Assembly (NCBI RefSeq): GCF_003264115.1
Contig: NZ_CP021912.1
Span: 372,001 to 436,000 of the forward strand
Length of the DNA stretch: 64,000 bases
Direction: 5' to 3'
Source of the DNA: Erythrobacter sp. KY5
GTDB lineage: Bacteria; Pseudomonadota; Alphaproteobacteria; Sphingomonadales; Sphingomonadaceae
Both the position numbers and the translations under genes were made by a program. Below the pieces are notes generated by a model that saw nothing but the letters and a program-made list of their open reading frames with translations, did not search any database and was not told the origin of the DNA. How positions within the stretch are numbered: the first letter of the stretch is position 1; every line of letters starts with the position of its first letter. Shown here one piece after another: positions 54,832 through 62,862 of the stretch.

Positions 54832-55755
54832 ATGACAATCAAAGCGTTCTCAGGTCTGGCACTAGCTGGCGTTGCGATGGCAGGGTTCGCGCTGCCTGTG
54901 ACTGCGCAGGCTCAGATTGCAGAGCCGGCACCGATGAGCGTTGCCGAGGTCGACGCACTGCCTGCCGAATATCGAACCGCGCCTACCATCACCGATCTTA
55001 CCGAAACGACCGTTGATGCGGATGGCATTGAGACGATCACCCGAACGAGACGGATCGAGAGTACAGCGCCTTATTCAACAGAATACGAGCAGTACCGTGC
55101 GGATGATCGGTATGCCTATCGCGCGATCCCTGCTTCTGGTAACTCCTACGGATACGCCCCTCCAGCGAGCGTTTTTGAGCGTGATCAGTGGATCGCCGAA
55201 TGTGAGCGGCGCACGAACGGACGCGATGATCGGGAAAAGGGCGGAATCATCGGCGGACTTCTGGGTGCGATTGCTGGCGGGATCATAGGGAACCGCGTCG
55301 CTGACGCAGACAGGCTCGCCGGCACCCTCATAGGCGCGGGCGCAGGCGGCATTGGAGGCGTTTTGTTGGGAAGCCTGATTGGTGGCGGACGCAACGATCG
55401 GGGTGACTACGATTGTGAAGCCGCTCTCGACAGCTACCTTTCCCAGCACGGCAACATCGGACCTCGCTACGCCTATCGGACGATTCCCGCTCCTGCGCCA
55501 GCCTATCCCGCTTATGCGCCGCCAGCGCCATATGGATACGGATATGGGTATGCGCCAGCGTATCAATACAGCTACGCGCCACCACAGCAGATCGTCTATG
55601 TTCCGGTCCGGTACGAGCAGCAGCAACGCGTGATCGTGCGTGAGACGGTGCGCGAAGAAGTCATTCCTGGCGCAGCGCGAACAATCCCGGCTCCCGCCCC
55701 GCAACCTCGTCCGGTCCCACGGCCCAACCCTCCGCGCTACATCAAGGGCAACTGA
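54832..55755 (+). CDS. glycine-zipper 2TM domain protein, Tyr/Pro-rich, exported
   Basis: 307 residues from ATG 54832. A signal peptide (GLALAGVAMAGFALPVTAQAQ) is followed by a variable region, then a glycine-zipper segment at ~140-185 (GGIIGGLLGAIAGGIIGNR and GAGAGGIGGVLLGSLIGGG) of the Rick_17kDa/OmpA-linked type. A Tyr/Pro/Ala-rich stretch (~210-255) and a basic C terminus follow. Probably outer-membrane or envelope associated. Function unknown. Confidence 0.82.
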   Translation: MTIKAFSGLALAGVAMAGFALPVTAQAQIAEPAPMSVAEVDALPAEYRTAPTITDLTETTVDADGIETITRTRRIESTAPYSTEYEQYRADDRYAYRAIPASGNSYGYAPPASVFERDQWIAECERRTNGRDDREKGGIIGGLLGAIAGGIIGNRVADADRLAGTLIGAGAGGIGGVLLGSLIGGGRNDRGDYDCEAALDSYLSQHGNIGPRYAYRTIPAPAPAYPAYAPPAPYGYGYGYAPAYQYSYAPPQQIVYVPVRYEQQQRVIVRETVREEVIPGAARTIPAPAPQPRPVPRPNPPRYIKGN

Positions 55756-55764
55756 AGACGCTGA

Positions 55765-58545
55765 CTATTCCGGCTTTACTGCCGCGATAACGGGGCCGGT
55801 ATCGGGCGCCTTGTCGTTTCTGTCCTGGGGAATGAGGTTCACTGTTCCGTAGCGAACTACATCTTCGTCGCGGTTCAGCGTAAATTGCGAGCGACCGTCA
55901 TTCAGGTTCACTTCGCGCCTCACGCCGAGAGTCCTCGCAGTGTCTTCGCCCACCCGCAGGCGGTACTGGCCGTAAGGCACTCGCTGAAACAGGAAGAATC
56001 CGTCGAACTCGCTGATCGCCTGTCCGATGACCGCGCCGCGATTGTCGACAAGCTCCAGTCGGACGCCCGGCTGCTCGACCCCAGACGAACTGCGAATGGT
56101 CCCTTCGACCTCACCCGTGGGTGAGACTGCGAGCTCGATCTGGGCGACCACTCCGGGGCGCGGCGTCAGGACTATGCCCTTCTCGGACGGTGCCAGGAAC
56201 GGGTCTTCCAGCGACGAGGTGTCGATGCCCACCAGAACCGGACGGAAAGGTCGCAAGTCGTCGACGATCGCTCGGCCGTTTTCGCCAGTGATCGCATCCG
56301 TACTGCGCAGACCCGCTTCAACCATCACATCGGGCAGAACGTCCTCTCCCGGATCCCGGCGCGCATTGCCGTTATCGTCTCTGAACACCGTTACAGCCGC
56401 CTGACCGCTACGGGCCAATTTGCTGCCTGTGACACGCACACCGCCCGTCACAGGATCGGGTCCCAAACTGAATGCGAGTTGGACGGACGCTCCCATTCCG
56501 CCGCGCGACGTGACGAAGGCGTCGCCTCTGAGCGAAAACTCGTCGAAACTGTGGGTGTAGCCGCCCGTAAGGCGGAACTCGTCGACCCGCGTGGTATAAT
56601 CGATCTGGCCCTGCAGGTCGGCATCTTCCCCGATGTCCATGTCCGCGCGCACGGTCACGCTCTCAAGCCCCTGTTCGCGCCCGCCGGTGAGGAACGTCGC
56701 GTTACCGCGCAGGCGGAAGTCCTTGAACCGCGCGTTGGCAAGCAACCTTACCCGTGTCTCGTTCTGAGCGGGCGTAAGGTCGCCCTGAGTGCGCTGCTGG
56801 TGGCTTAGTTGCGCCGATACGGCGAAGCGCCCCGCAGTGACCGAAGTCGTCATTAGGAATTCGTTAACCTCTGACCCGTCTTTTAGCGCCGAGTGACTGA
56901 CCTCCGCCTGTACGGGGAAGACGATCTTGCCCAGTGCCAGTGAGGTCGAGAAATTGAAGCCGCCCCGATAATCGAGTTCGCCCTCGGTAAATTCGCTGGT
57001 GAAGTCCCCAAACGCCACCAACGCGTTCGCTCCGAAATTGAAATTGCTCCCAATTCGCCCAAGCGCATTGGTTTCGAGGGCGGAACCCGCCCCGAATTCG
57101 TGCGCAGCAGCAAGCTCAAGCTGCATAGCGCCAAAAGTGCGCGCGACAGCGCCCTCCGCAAATCTGCGGCGTGCGCCATCGACGAACAGGCTCTGAATGC
57201 CGAGGGCGGCGCTGGTTCTCTCGTCAAGGCCTCTTTCGACCCCCATTCCCCAGCGCCAGGCTTGAGGGCCGTCACGAATGCCCGTTCCCAGATCGATGAG
57301 ATCCCGGTTGGTCTGCAAGATTCCGGCCCAGTAATAGGTTTCGCCGGGCTCGATCTGGTTGAAACCTACCGGAACCGAAGTCCGATCGCGCCTAATCTGC
57401 CCCTGAGGGCCGTACAGCACGACCTCAAGGTCGTTTCGGCCAAAGAACAGCTCAACCTCGATGAACTCGTAGCGGCCATCACCGCGATCGTCCTGAAATG
57501 CGATCAGCTGTCCATTGCGGTATAGCTCCGCGTCCCATCCCGCTGGCAAAGTTCCGCGCAAGGTGGTGGCAGAGAAGCGGGAAACCTGACCCAAAGGACG
57601 GTTGCTGATGAATGCACCCCGCCCGACAGCGGTTTGACCGGTCAGTCGACCTGGAATCGTCTCAACATCGCCCGCAGCGACCTGCGTAGCGCCAAGCGGG
57701 CCCAGGAGCCCACCTTCAGGATCGTTTCGATATGCGCGGACGCGAACAGCCTGTGGATTTAGCTGATCGTCGGTTGCCACGCGGGCAAAGTAGCTCGCTC
57801 CCAGCGCTTCGCCGGCGGCGTAGAATTCAACCCGGCCCTCGACCCCATTGCGGCCGCCCTCGCCTGCTCGGAGTCCAGCCTGTGCGACCACATCGACCGA
57901 GGGTGTTCTCCAGGGCCGATATTCCATTTTAGCGTTGGGATATTGCGACAGATCGAAAGTCGCAGGTCGCGCACGAAGTCGCGCGGCGCGACTTCTTCGC
58001 TTGATAGCCTGCATGAATGGCAGTTCTTCGTCTGTCTCAAGTCTGACAATCGCATTGAAAAGGTCTGGACGAAATTCGATCCCAAACCATCGGGACAACG
58101 CGCCTGTATCGACGCACCAGCCCTCAGGTGTGTCATAGATGTCGGAAGAGACCGGAGCGGATCCCGTGTTCACGTTTTGTACCGTGCCGGATTCTCTGTC
58201 GAGGGTGAATGTCTGGTTCTCCGCGAACAGCCAGCCAGTTGCGCGGCGCGACTCCTTGTCGATCCGGATAGGGAGATCGAGCGACTGAATGACATCTGCG
58301 AGATCCAGGCACACGCCGCGGTCGGTTTGATAGCCGCGAACGTCGTAATTCAGCCTGTAGTTTTTGACGACGAGCTGGAGGAAGAGGAAGTCGTCATCGG
58401 TCGCCTGCCAACCTGCGGCTGCAGCGGCGGATGGGGAAGAACCAGCCTGTTCTTGGGCCGATATGGGCGCTGCATGCGAAAACGCACCAAGCGCCACCGC
58501 GAATGTCGCGGCGGCGCTCAGGGTTCTTTGGCGCAGCGAAAACAT
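55765..58545 (-). CDS. outer membrane usher-like protein with C-terminal Cna-B/CPReg-like domain
   Basis: 926 residues with a signal peptide (~1-30, ending SAQ). An N-terminal periplasmic part, a long central beta-barrel-like region (alternating hydrophobic/aromatic strands), and then from ~780 GVRVTGSKLARSG and from ~840 a carboxypeptidase-regulatory-like fold (GFFLFQRVPYGQYRLRVGED). This is a diverged usher of chaperone-usher pili and lacks the usual PapC-type plug signature as far as I can see. It lies 30 bases downstream of a PapD-like chaperone gene. It would form the outer membrane pore and assembly platform for the DUF4402 subunit. Confidence 0.78.
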   Translation of the reverse strand: MFSLRQRTLSAAATFAVALGAFSHAAPISAQEQAGSSPSAAAAAGWQATDDDFLFLQLVVKNYRLNYDVRGYQTDRGVCLDLADVIQSLDLPIRIDKESRRATGWLFAENQTFTLDRESGTVQNVNTGSAPVSSDIYDTPEGWCVDTGALSRWFGIEFRPDLFNAIVRLETDEELPFMQAIKRRSRAARLRARPATFDLSQYPNAKMEYRPWRTPSVDVVAQAGLRAGEGGRNGVEGRVEFYAAGEALGASYFARVATDDQLNPQAVRVRAYRNDPEGGLLGPLGATQVAAGDVETIPGRLTGQTAVGRGAFISNRPLGQVSRFSATTLRGTLPAGWDAELYRNGQLIAFQDDRGDGRYEFIEVELFFGRNDLEVVLYGPQGQIRRDRTSVPVGFNQIEPGETYYWAGILQTNRDLIDLGTGIRDGPQAWRWGMGVERGLDERTSAALGIQSLFVDGARRRFAEGAVARTFGAMQLELAAAHEFGAGSALETNALGRIGSNFNFGANALVAFGDFTSEFTEGELDYRGGFNFSTSLALGKIVFPVQAEVSHSALKDGSEVNEFLMTTSVTAGRFAVSAQLSHQQRTQGDLTPAQNETRVRLLANARFKDFRLRGNATFLTGGREQGLESVTVRADMDIGEDADLQGQIDYTTRVDEFRLTGGYTHSFDEFSLRGDAFVTSRGGMGASVQLAFSLGPDPVTGGVRVTGSKLARSGQAAVTVFRDDNGNARRDPGEDVLPDVMVEAGLRSTDAITGENGRAIVDDLRPFRPVLVGIDTSSLEDPFLAPSEKGIVLTPRPGVVAQIELAVSPTGEVEGTIRSSSGVEQPGVRLELVDNRGAVIGQAISEFDGFFLFQRVPYGQYRLRVGEDTARTLGVRREVNLNDGRSQFTLNRDEDVVRYGTVNLIPQDRNDKAPDTGPVIAAVKPE

Positions 58546-58575
58546 GACTAGCTCTTCAGGCTCGTTCGCGGAGCC

Positions 58576-59412
58576 CTAGCCTATGAAGCTGTCAATGGCG
58601 GCAATCAGTCCGCCGCCAGCATTCGGCATTTCGCGGTATTCGATGCGCAACTGACCGCGAAAGTTTGCTGCCTGTTCGGGTGTCAAGCGCACACGGACTT
58701 CGCGCTCGTTCACCTCGGGATAAACGGCAAGTCCGCGCAAGTCGAGGAGCGGCTCCTCCATCCCCGGCTTGACTATCTGCAGGACGCCATAGGTCGAGCT
58801 TTTTCCAGCACGGTTGATCATGAGCGTCAATTCGGGTCCGTCTGGGCCGTCAGTGATCGTCGGCTGAGACAGTGCAACCTGTGCCTCGACCCGGCCATGC
58901 CGCACGATGATGGGAATGGTCACGCCGTAGATGGGAATGAGTTGGATCGAGACACCATCGCTCGGCTGCGCTTCGTCAGTCACCGCCTGAGTGCGCGGGA
59001 TTGCTTTGAAGGACATGTGCACGCGGTATTCGCCATCGGGCAGATCGGCCCCTGGACGAGCCGCGAGGCGCACGGCCTGCGGCTGACCCGGCGGAAGCGT
59101 GATTCTACGAGGGGCATATCGGATCATGCCCAGCGCAGCCTCTTCGGCCGAATTCGCGTCAGTTTTCTCCACTGGCTCAAGACGGCCATTGTCGAGCATC
59201 CGCCGCAGTTCGAGGCCGATGCGGTATGTCGCCTCTTCGGTTCCGATGTTGCTCAGAATGACTTCGGTGCCGCGCGAACCATCAAGAATGACGCGCGTCG
59301 GTGCGACAAGAAGGTCGCCCTGCGCCTGGCTTGGCGAAGCGACTGCAATCGTCGATAGCGCAATGGCCGCCGCGCCGCATTTTGCCAATTTCCGAAGTGT
59401 TTTGAATGACAT
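58576..59412 (-). CDS. fimbrial biogenesis chaperone (PapD-like)
   Basis: 278 residues. Signal peptide ~1-31 (ending SPSQAQ). The N-terminal immunoglobulin-like domain has LLVAPTRVILDG, EVILSNIGTEEATYRIGLE and APRRITLPPGQPQAVRLAARPG. The C-terminal domain follows QLIPIYGVTIPIIVRHG. It should hold pilus subunits by donor-strand complementation in the periplasm and deliver them to the usher. Starts at ATG 59412. Preceded by a ~208-base gap that contains a hairpin after the subunit gene. Confidence 0.88.
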   Translation of the reverse strand: MSFKTLRKLAKCGAAAIALSTIAVASPSQAQGDLLVAPTRVILDGSRGTEVILSNIGTEEATYRIGLELRRMLDNGRLEPVEKTDANSAEEAALGMIRYAPRRITLPPGQPQAVRLAARPGADLPDGEYRVHMSFKAIPRTQAVTDEAQPSDGVSIQLIPIYGVTIPIIVRHGRVEAQVALSQPTITDGPDGPELTLMINRAGKSSTYGVLQIVKPGMEEPLLDLRGLAVYPEVNEREVRVRLTPEQAANFRGQLRIEYREMPNAGGGLIAAIDSFIG

Positions 59413-59544
59413 CTATGATTGACTCCCTGATGCGGGGACCAGCGCACTAAGCTCGAGGACCCGCGTACTTTCACGCATTGTGGTAACTGATTAGGGTTAA
59501 GAAGGCTTAAACCGGACCTAACTCGGCCCCCCGCAAAAGCAGCA

Positions 59545-59576
59545 GAGCCGCGCTCTCCGAGGGGAGAACGCGGCTC
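59545..59576 (-). terminator. hairpin between the pilin-like gene and the chaperone gene
   Basis: GAGCCGCG/CGCGGCTC with an inner TCTCC/GGAGA (one C-A mismatch) and a GAGG loop. On the minus strand it is followed by TGCTGCTTTT. It lies 45 bases past the pilin stop and 132 bases before the chaperone start, so it can partly terminate transcription between them. Confidence 0.65.
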
Positions 59577-59620
59577 GAACTGTTTTCACTCTCTGCGCTC
59601 AAAAGCGCAGCGTGTGAGGC

Positions 59621-60160
59621 TTACGAGTATTCGACCGAGACGGTGAACGTACCCGAGAATACGCCGGCTGCTTCGCTGCCGTCGAGGTTGATGGTGCCAC
59701 CAACATCAAAGGTCGCATCACCGGTGCCGTTGAGGGCGACTTCGGGGCCATTTGCACCATTCTCACTCGACGTAAATCCGTTGAGCTCAATGGTGTGCTC
59801 TGCAGCGGTTGCGAGCGTGTGATCAGGGTGACGCAGCTCAACACCTGCGGTCGGCAGGTTGATGGTGACGGACTTGTTCGCCGTACCTTCAACCGAGAAG
59901 CCCGCAACGCTGGTGGTGCCCGAACAGACGATGTCGGCTGCGGTGCAATCCACCGAACCGTCACTTTCGATCGTGACTGTGCCGGCGCCGGTCACAACCA
60001 TGGTTCCAAAGTCGAGCGCGGCGTCGTTGTTGAGAATGAGTGCATCAAGCACTTCTGCGGTGGCGTCTGCGGTCGCGGTGTCTGCGTGGGCCGCGGTCCC
60101 CATGCCCAGAGCAGCGAACATGGCAATGCCAGCTGCGCCGAAACGAATGGTCTTGGTCAT
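59621..60160 (-). CDS. DUF4402 domain-containing protein (pilus subunit-like)
   Basis: 179 residues from ATG 60160, after GGAAGGACC at nine bases; an ATG five codons earlier is weaker. A signal peptide (GAAGIAMFAALGMGTAAHA) is followed by a mature beta-rich domain with DALILNNDAALDFGTMVVTG, CTAADIVCSGTTS (a likely disulfide) and a C-terminal GTFTVSVEYS strand, the donor-strand-type end of DUF4402 proteins. These are considered the subunits of the alphaproteobacterial chaperone-usher system encoded downstream. First gene of the operon. Confidence 0.87.
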   Translation of the reverse strand: MTKTIRFGAAGIAMFAALGMGTAAHADTATADATAEVLDALILNNDAALDFGTMVVTGAGTVTIESDGSVDCTAADIVCSGTTSVAGFSVEGTANKSVTINLPTAGVELRHPDHTLATAAEHTIELNGFTSSENGANGPEVALNGTGDATFDVGGTINLDGSEAAGVFSGTFTVSVEYS

Positions 60161-60217
60161 TTTTGGTCCTTCCAAGCGTGGTCTATTCCCGATGCACGCA
60201 TGTCAGATGAGCAACGC

Positions 60218-60236
60218 GAATCGCCTCACCCGAATC
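60218..60236 (-). promoter_or_regulatory. two GANTC sites upstream of the DUF4402 gene
   Basis: GAATC at 60218-60222 and again at 60232-60236, 14 bases apart, within the probable promoter or leader of the pilin-like gene. CcrM methylation sites in this position can mediate cell-cycle control through GcrA. No promoter was confirmed. Confidence 0.3.
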
Positions 60237-60348
60237 ATGCCTGCCGAACGGGTTGGTCGTCCCGCTCGCACCACCTAAGTAGGATTACCCAGTTCCCCTT
60301 TCCTTTTCGGAAAAGGTTAATGGGTGGGCAAGAATTGACGAAGAGCAG

Positions 60349-60379
60349 CCAGAAACCCTCGGTTTTCCGGGATTTCTGG
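60349..60379 (-). terminator. possible terminator hairpin after parB
   Basis: CCAGAAA-CCC pairs with GGG-A-TTTCTGG (one bulged base) around a short loop, about 26 bases past the parB stop. No T run follows it on the minus strand, so it may be a weak or rho-dependent end. Confidence 0.4.
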
Positions 60380-60404
60380 CAGACTTACCAGTTGGAAAAA
60401 GGGA

Positions 60405-61385
60405 TTAAATATCGCCGCCCGTAAGGCGCTGACAAAGCATGTCCAGCTGATCAAGCGAACCATACCGAATCGAAATCGCGCCGGATTTCGGGTCAGAATC
60501 CGCCTTGATCCGCACACTTAGCCCGAGAAACTCCTCGAGATGACGCTGGACGGCAACGATGTCGGCATTCTCATGGACGGTGGGCGGACTCGCACTGGCT
60601 GCACCAAGCTTAACACCCTTGGCGACATTGCGAACAAGCTTCTCAATCTCGCGCACCGACAGATTGTCATTGACCGCCTTGTTGGCGAGGCCGGCCGCGT
60701 CGTCCTGGCCGATAAGGGCACGCGCATGACCCATGGAGAGGCGGCCATTCTCGACCAGGTCCAGCACGACCTCTGGCAAACTCAGGAGCCGTTGGAGGTT
60801 CGCAACATGGCTGCGCGATTTCTCGACCATTTTGGCGATTTCCGCCTGAGTCATGCCCTCATCTTCGCTAAGCCGCTGATAAGCGCGCGCTTCTTCAACC
60901 GGATTGAGGTCTTCGCGCTGCAGGTTTTCGATCAGAGCAAGCGCCATTACCTCACGCTCGGACAAATCCCTTACAAGCGCCGGTATCTCGTGCAGTCGAG
61001 CCTTCTGCGCAGCACGCCAGCGTCTCTCGCCGGCAACAAGCTGGTATCGTCCTGCACCTTTGGGACGCACGATGATCGGCTGAATGACGCCCCGGGTGGA
61101 GATAGATGCGGCCAGCTCGTCGAGTGCTGCCTCATCGAAATGTTTGCGCGGATTGCCCGGCAGAGGCTCAATTCTTGCGATCGGCAGCATCTTCAACGGC
61201 GAGTCTGCGGTTCCTTCATCCGCTCCGCCCCGCGTTGCTGCTATCTCCGCATCGCTTCGGACCAGCGGTTCTTCCCGCTTGGTTTCACCCATTAGCGCCC
61301 CCAAGCCCTTGCCGAGTTTCTTCTTGCGGTCGGCGGGGCTGCGTTGCGGCACCGAAAAACGGATTGGATCTGTTGACTTGCTCAT
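60405..61385 (-). CDS. parB: chromosome partitioning protein ParB
   Basis: 326 residues. N-terminal CTPase/ParB box: PGNPRKHFDEAALDELAASI, GERRWRAAQKARL and ALIENLQREDLNPVEEARAY (given in parts). The central helix-turn-helix (MTQAEIAKMVEKSRSHVANLQRL, in parts) binds parS, and a C-terminal dimerisation domain follows. It spreads along DNA around parS and is loaded by CTP. The start overlaps the parA stop (ATGA). Two parS sites lie in rsmG, about 0.9-1.3 kb away. Confidence 0.95.
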   Translation of the reverse strand: MSKSTDPIRFSVPQRSPADRKKKLGKGLGALMGETKREEPLVRSDAEIAATRGGADEGTADSPLKMLPIARIEPLPGNPRKHFDEAALDELAASISTRGVIQPIIVRPKGAGRYQLVAGERRWRAAQKARLHEIPALVRDLSEREVMALALIENLQREDLNPVEEARAYQRLSEDEGMTQAEIAKMVEKSRSHVANLQRLLSLPEVVLDLVENGRLSMGHARALIGQDDAAGLANKAVNDNLSVREIEKLVRNVAKGVKLGAASASPPTVHENADIVAVQRHLEEFLGLSVRIKADSDPKSGAISIRYGSLDQLDMLCQRLTGGDI

Positions 61386-62158
61386 GCAGCCTTCCTTTCA
61401 GGAGGGAAACGCCCGATCAATTCGCGTGCGAGCGCAATATATGCGCGGCTGCCGGCACAGGAATGGTCGTAGACGAGCGCGGGAAGACCGTGGCTTGGTG
61501 CCTCGGATAGTCGCACGTTTCGCGGAATTACCGTTTCGAACACCAATCGACCAAGGCAATCGCGCACATCTTCTGAAACCTGGTCGGTCAGGCGGTTACG
61601 TCGGTCGTACATGGTGAGAACCACGCCGATGATATCGAGCGACGGATTGAAGCGTTGTTGAACTTGCTCCACGGTCTTGAGAAGCTGACTCAGCCCCTCA
61701 AGCGCAAAGAATTCGCACTGTAGCGGGACCATCAACGTGTCGGCAGCGCACAGGGCATTTAGGGTCAAAAGACCGAGCGAAGGCGGGCAATCGATGAAGC
61801 AAACATCGTGACCGCCATGATTGTGAAGCGCGGCACGCAGCTTCGCAGTGCGCTCTTCGACTGAGACCAACTCGACTTCCGCGCCGCTCAGGTCGACCGT
61901 CGCGGGAACGAGATCGAGACCCGGTATGCTGGTGGGCACTATGGCTTCCACGAGTGGCACCTCGTCCACCAAGAGATCATAGCTCGAAACATCCCGAGCA
62001 TCCGCGCCCACGCCCAGTCCGGTTGATGCATTGCCTTGGGGATCGAGATCGATCAGCAAGGTGCGCCACCCCGTCGCTGCCATTGCCGTTGCCATGTTAA
62101 TGGCGGTCGTGGTTTTACCCACCCCGCCCTTCTGGTTTGCAATCGCGATAGTTAGCAT
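61382..62158 (-). CDS. parA: chromosome partitioning ATPase ParA
   Basis: 258 residues from ATG 62158 (GGGAAG upstream); an ATG at 62224 that overlaps the rsmG stop (ATGA) would add 22 residues. The deviant Walker A motif is IANQKGGVGKTTTAINMA at residues 6-23, Walker A' and B regions include LIDLDPQGNASTGLG and VCFIDCPPSLGLLTL. It binds DNA non-specifically with ATP and is released by ParB, driving origin segregation. Stands in the usual mnmG-rsmG-parA-parB order. Confidence 0.95.
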   Translation of the reverse strand: MLTIAIANQKGGVGKTTTAINMATAMAATGWRTLLIDLDPQGNASTGLGVGADARDVSSYDLLVDEVPLVEAIVPTSIPGLDLVPATVDLSGAEVELVSVEERTAKLRAALHNHGGHDVCFIDCPPSLGLLTLNALCAADTLMVPLQCEFFALEGLSQLLKTVEQVQQRFNPSLDIIGVVLTMYDRRNRLTDQVSEDVRDCLGRLVFETVIPRNVRLSEAPSHGLPALVYDHSCAGSRAYIALARELIGRFPPERKAA

Positions 62159-62220
62159 AGAGCGCTTCCCAATCTGCCCGTCTTGTCGGGCGGTTTCGTC
62201 ACAATCAGCCGTTTCGGAGC

Positions 62221-62862
62221 TCATTTGCTCACGATGATGCCAGCCTCATCGTCGGTCAATGAGTGTTTCACGTGAAACATCTTCCGAATCGCGGGTTTGG
62301 CTTGAGACAATTCGTGCTCCGCAGACCGCCCCTTGGGCAAGAGGTAGCGGGTCTGCTTTGTGGAGAAGGGTGCGGATAACGCGATGAGTTTCTCCAGCGG
62401 CGCAAAAGCGCGTGCCGAAATGACCCAACTTCTGAATGGACTGACACGCTCCAGACGTTGTCCCTCGATCTTGCAGTTTTTGAGACCCAGGTTCGTGACG
62501 CAAGCGTTGAGAAATTCAACTCGCCGGGCTCGCGACTCTACAAGAACCACTTCGATTCCCGGACACAGGATCGCGATAACCATTCCGGGCAGGCCAGGAC
62601 CTGTTCCGAGATCAAGCCATGGTCCGGGCGCTCCTTGAGCGTATGTTTCACGTGGAACATGCTCCAGCAGTTGAGCACTGTCCGCAATGTGTCGTTCCCA
62701 GAGTTGTGACTCACTCGGCTTGCTGACAAGATTTTGTCTTTGATTTTCAGCGACTAACAGTTCCGCATATTGCCGAAGTTGTTGGACAGCTTGCTCGCTG
62801 GCCCAGCTTTCAGCATAGGCGCGCGCATCTGCCTCACCCGCAATCCGCCGACGCTCGCTCAC
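62221..62862 (-). CDS. rsmG: 16S rRNA (guanine(527)-N(7))-methyltransferase RsmG
   Basis: 213 residues from GTG 62862, overlapping the mnmG stop (GTGA). The SAM-binding loop is [17 protein letters not shown], with [19 protein letters not shown] before it and [16 protein letters not shown] after. It methylates G527 of 16S rRNA; loss gives low-level streptomycin resistance. The coding sequence holds two parS sites, one near each end, which constrain its codons (MFHVKHSL is one). Confidence 0.95.
   Translation of the reverse strand: MSERRRIAGEADARAYAESWASEQAVQQLRQYAELLVAENQRQNLVSKPSESQLWERHIADSAQLLEHVPRETYAQGAPGPWLDLGTGPGLPGMVIAILCPGIEVVLVESRARRVEFLNACVTNLGLKNCKIEGQRLERVSPFRSWVISARAFAPLEKLIALSAPFSTKQTRYLLPKGRSAEHELSQAKPAIRKMFHVKHSLTDDEAGIIVSK
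62264..62279. other. parS site 1 (perfect palindrome)
   Basis: TGTTTCACGTGAAACA, a perfect 16-base palindrome matching the bacterial parS consensus, within the 3' part of rsmG. ParB, encoded about 0.9 kb away, should bind here and nucleate spreading. Confidence 0.92.
62644..62659. other. parS site 2
   Basis: TGTTTCACGTGGAACA, one base off a perfect palindrome and within the known parS consensus TGTTNCACGTGAAACA read on the other strand. It lies 380 bases from the first site, also in rsmG. Confidence 0.88.

Noticed and set aside
59497..59510. TTAA-N6-TTAA as a CtrA site upstream of the chaperone gene
   Set aside because: CtrA boxes have seven bases between the TTAA halves; here there are six.
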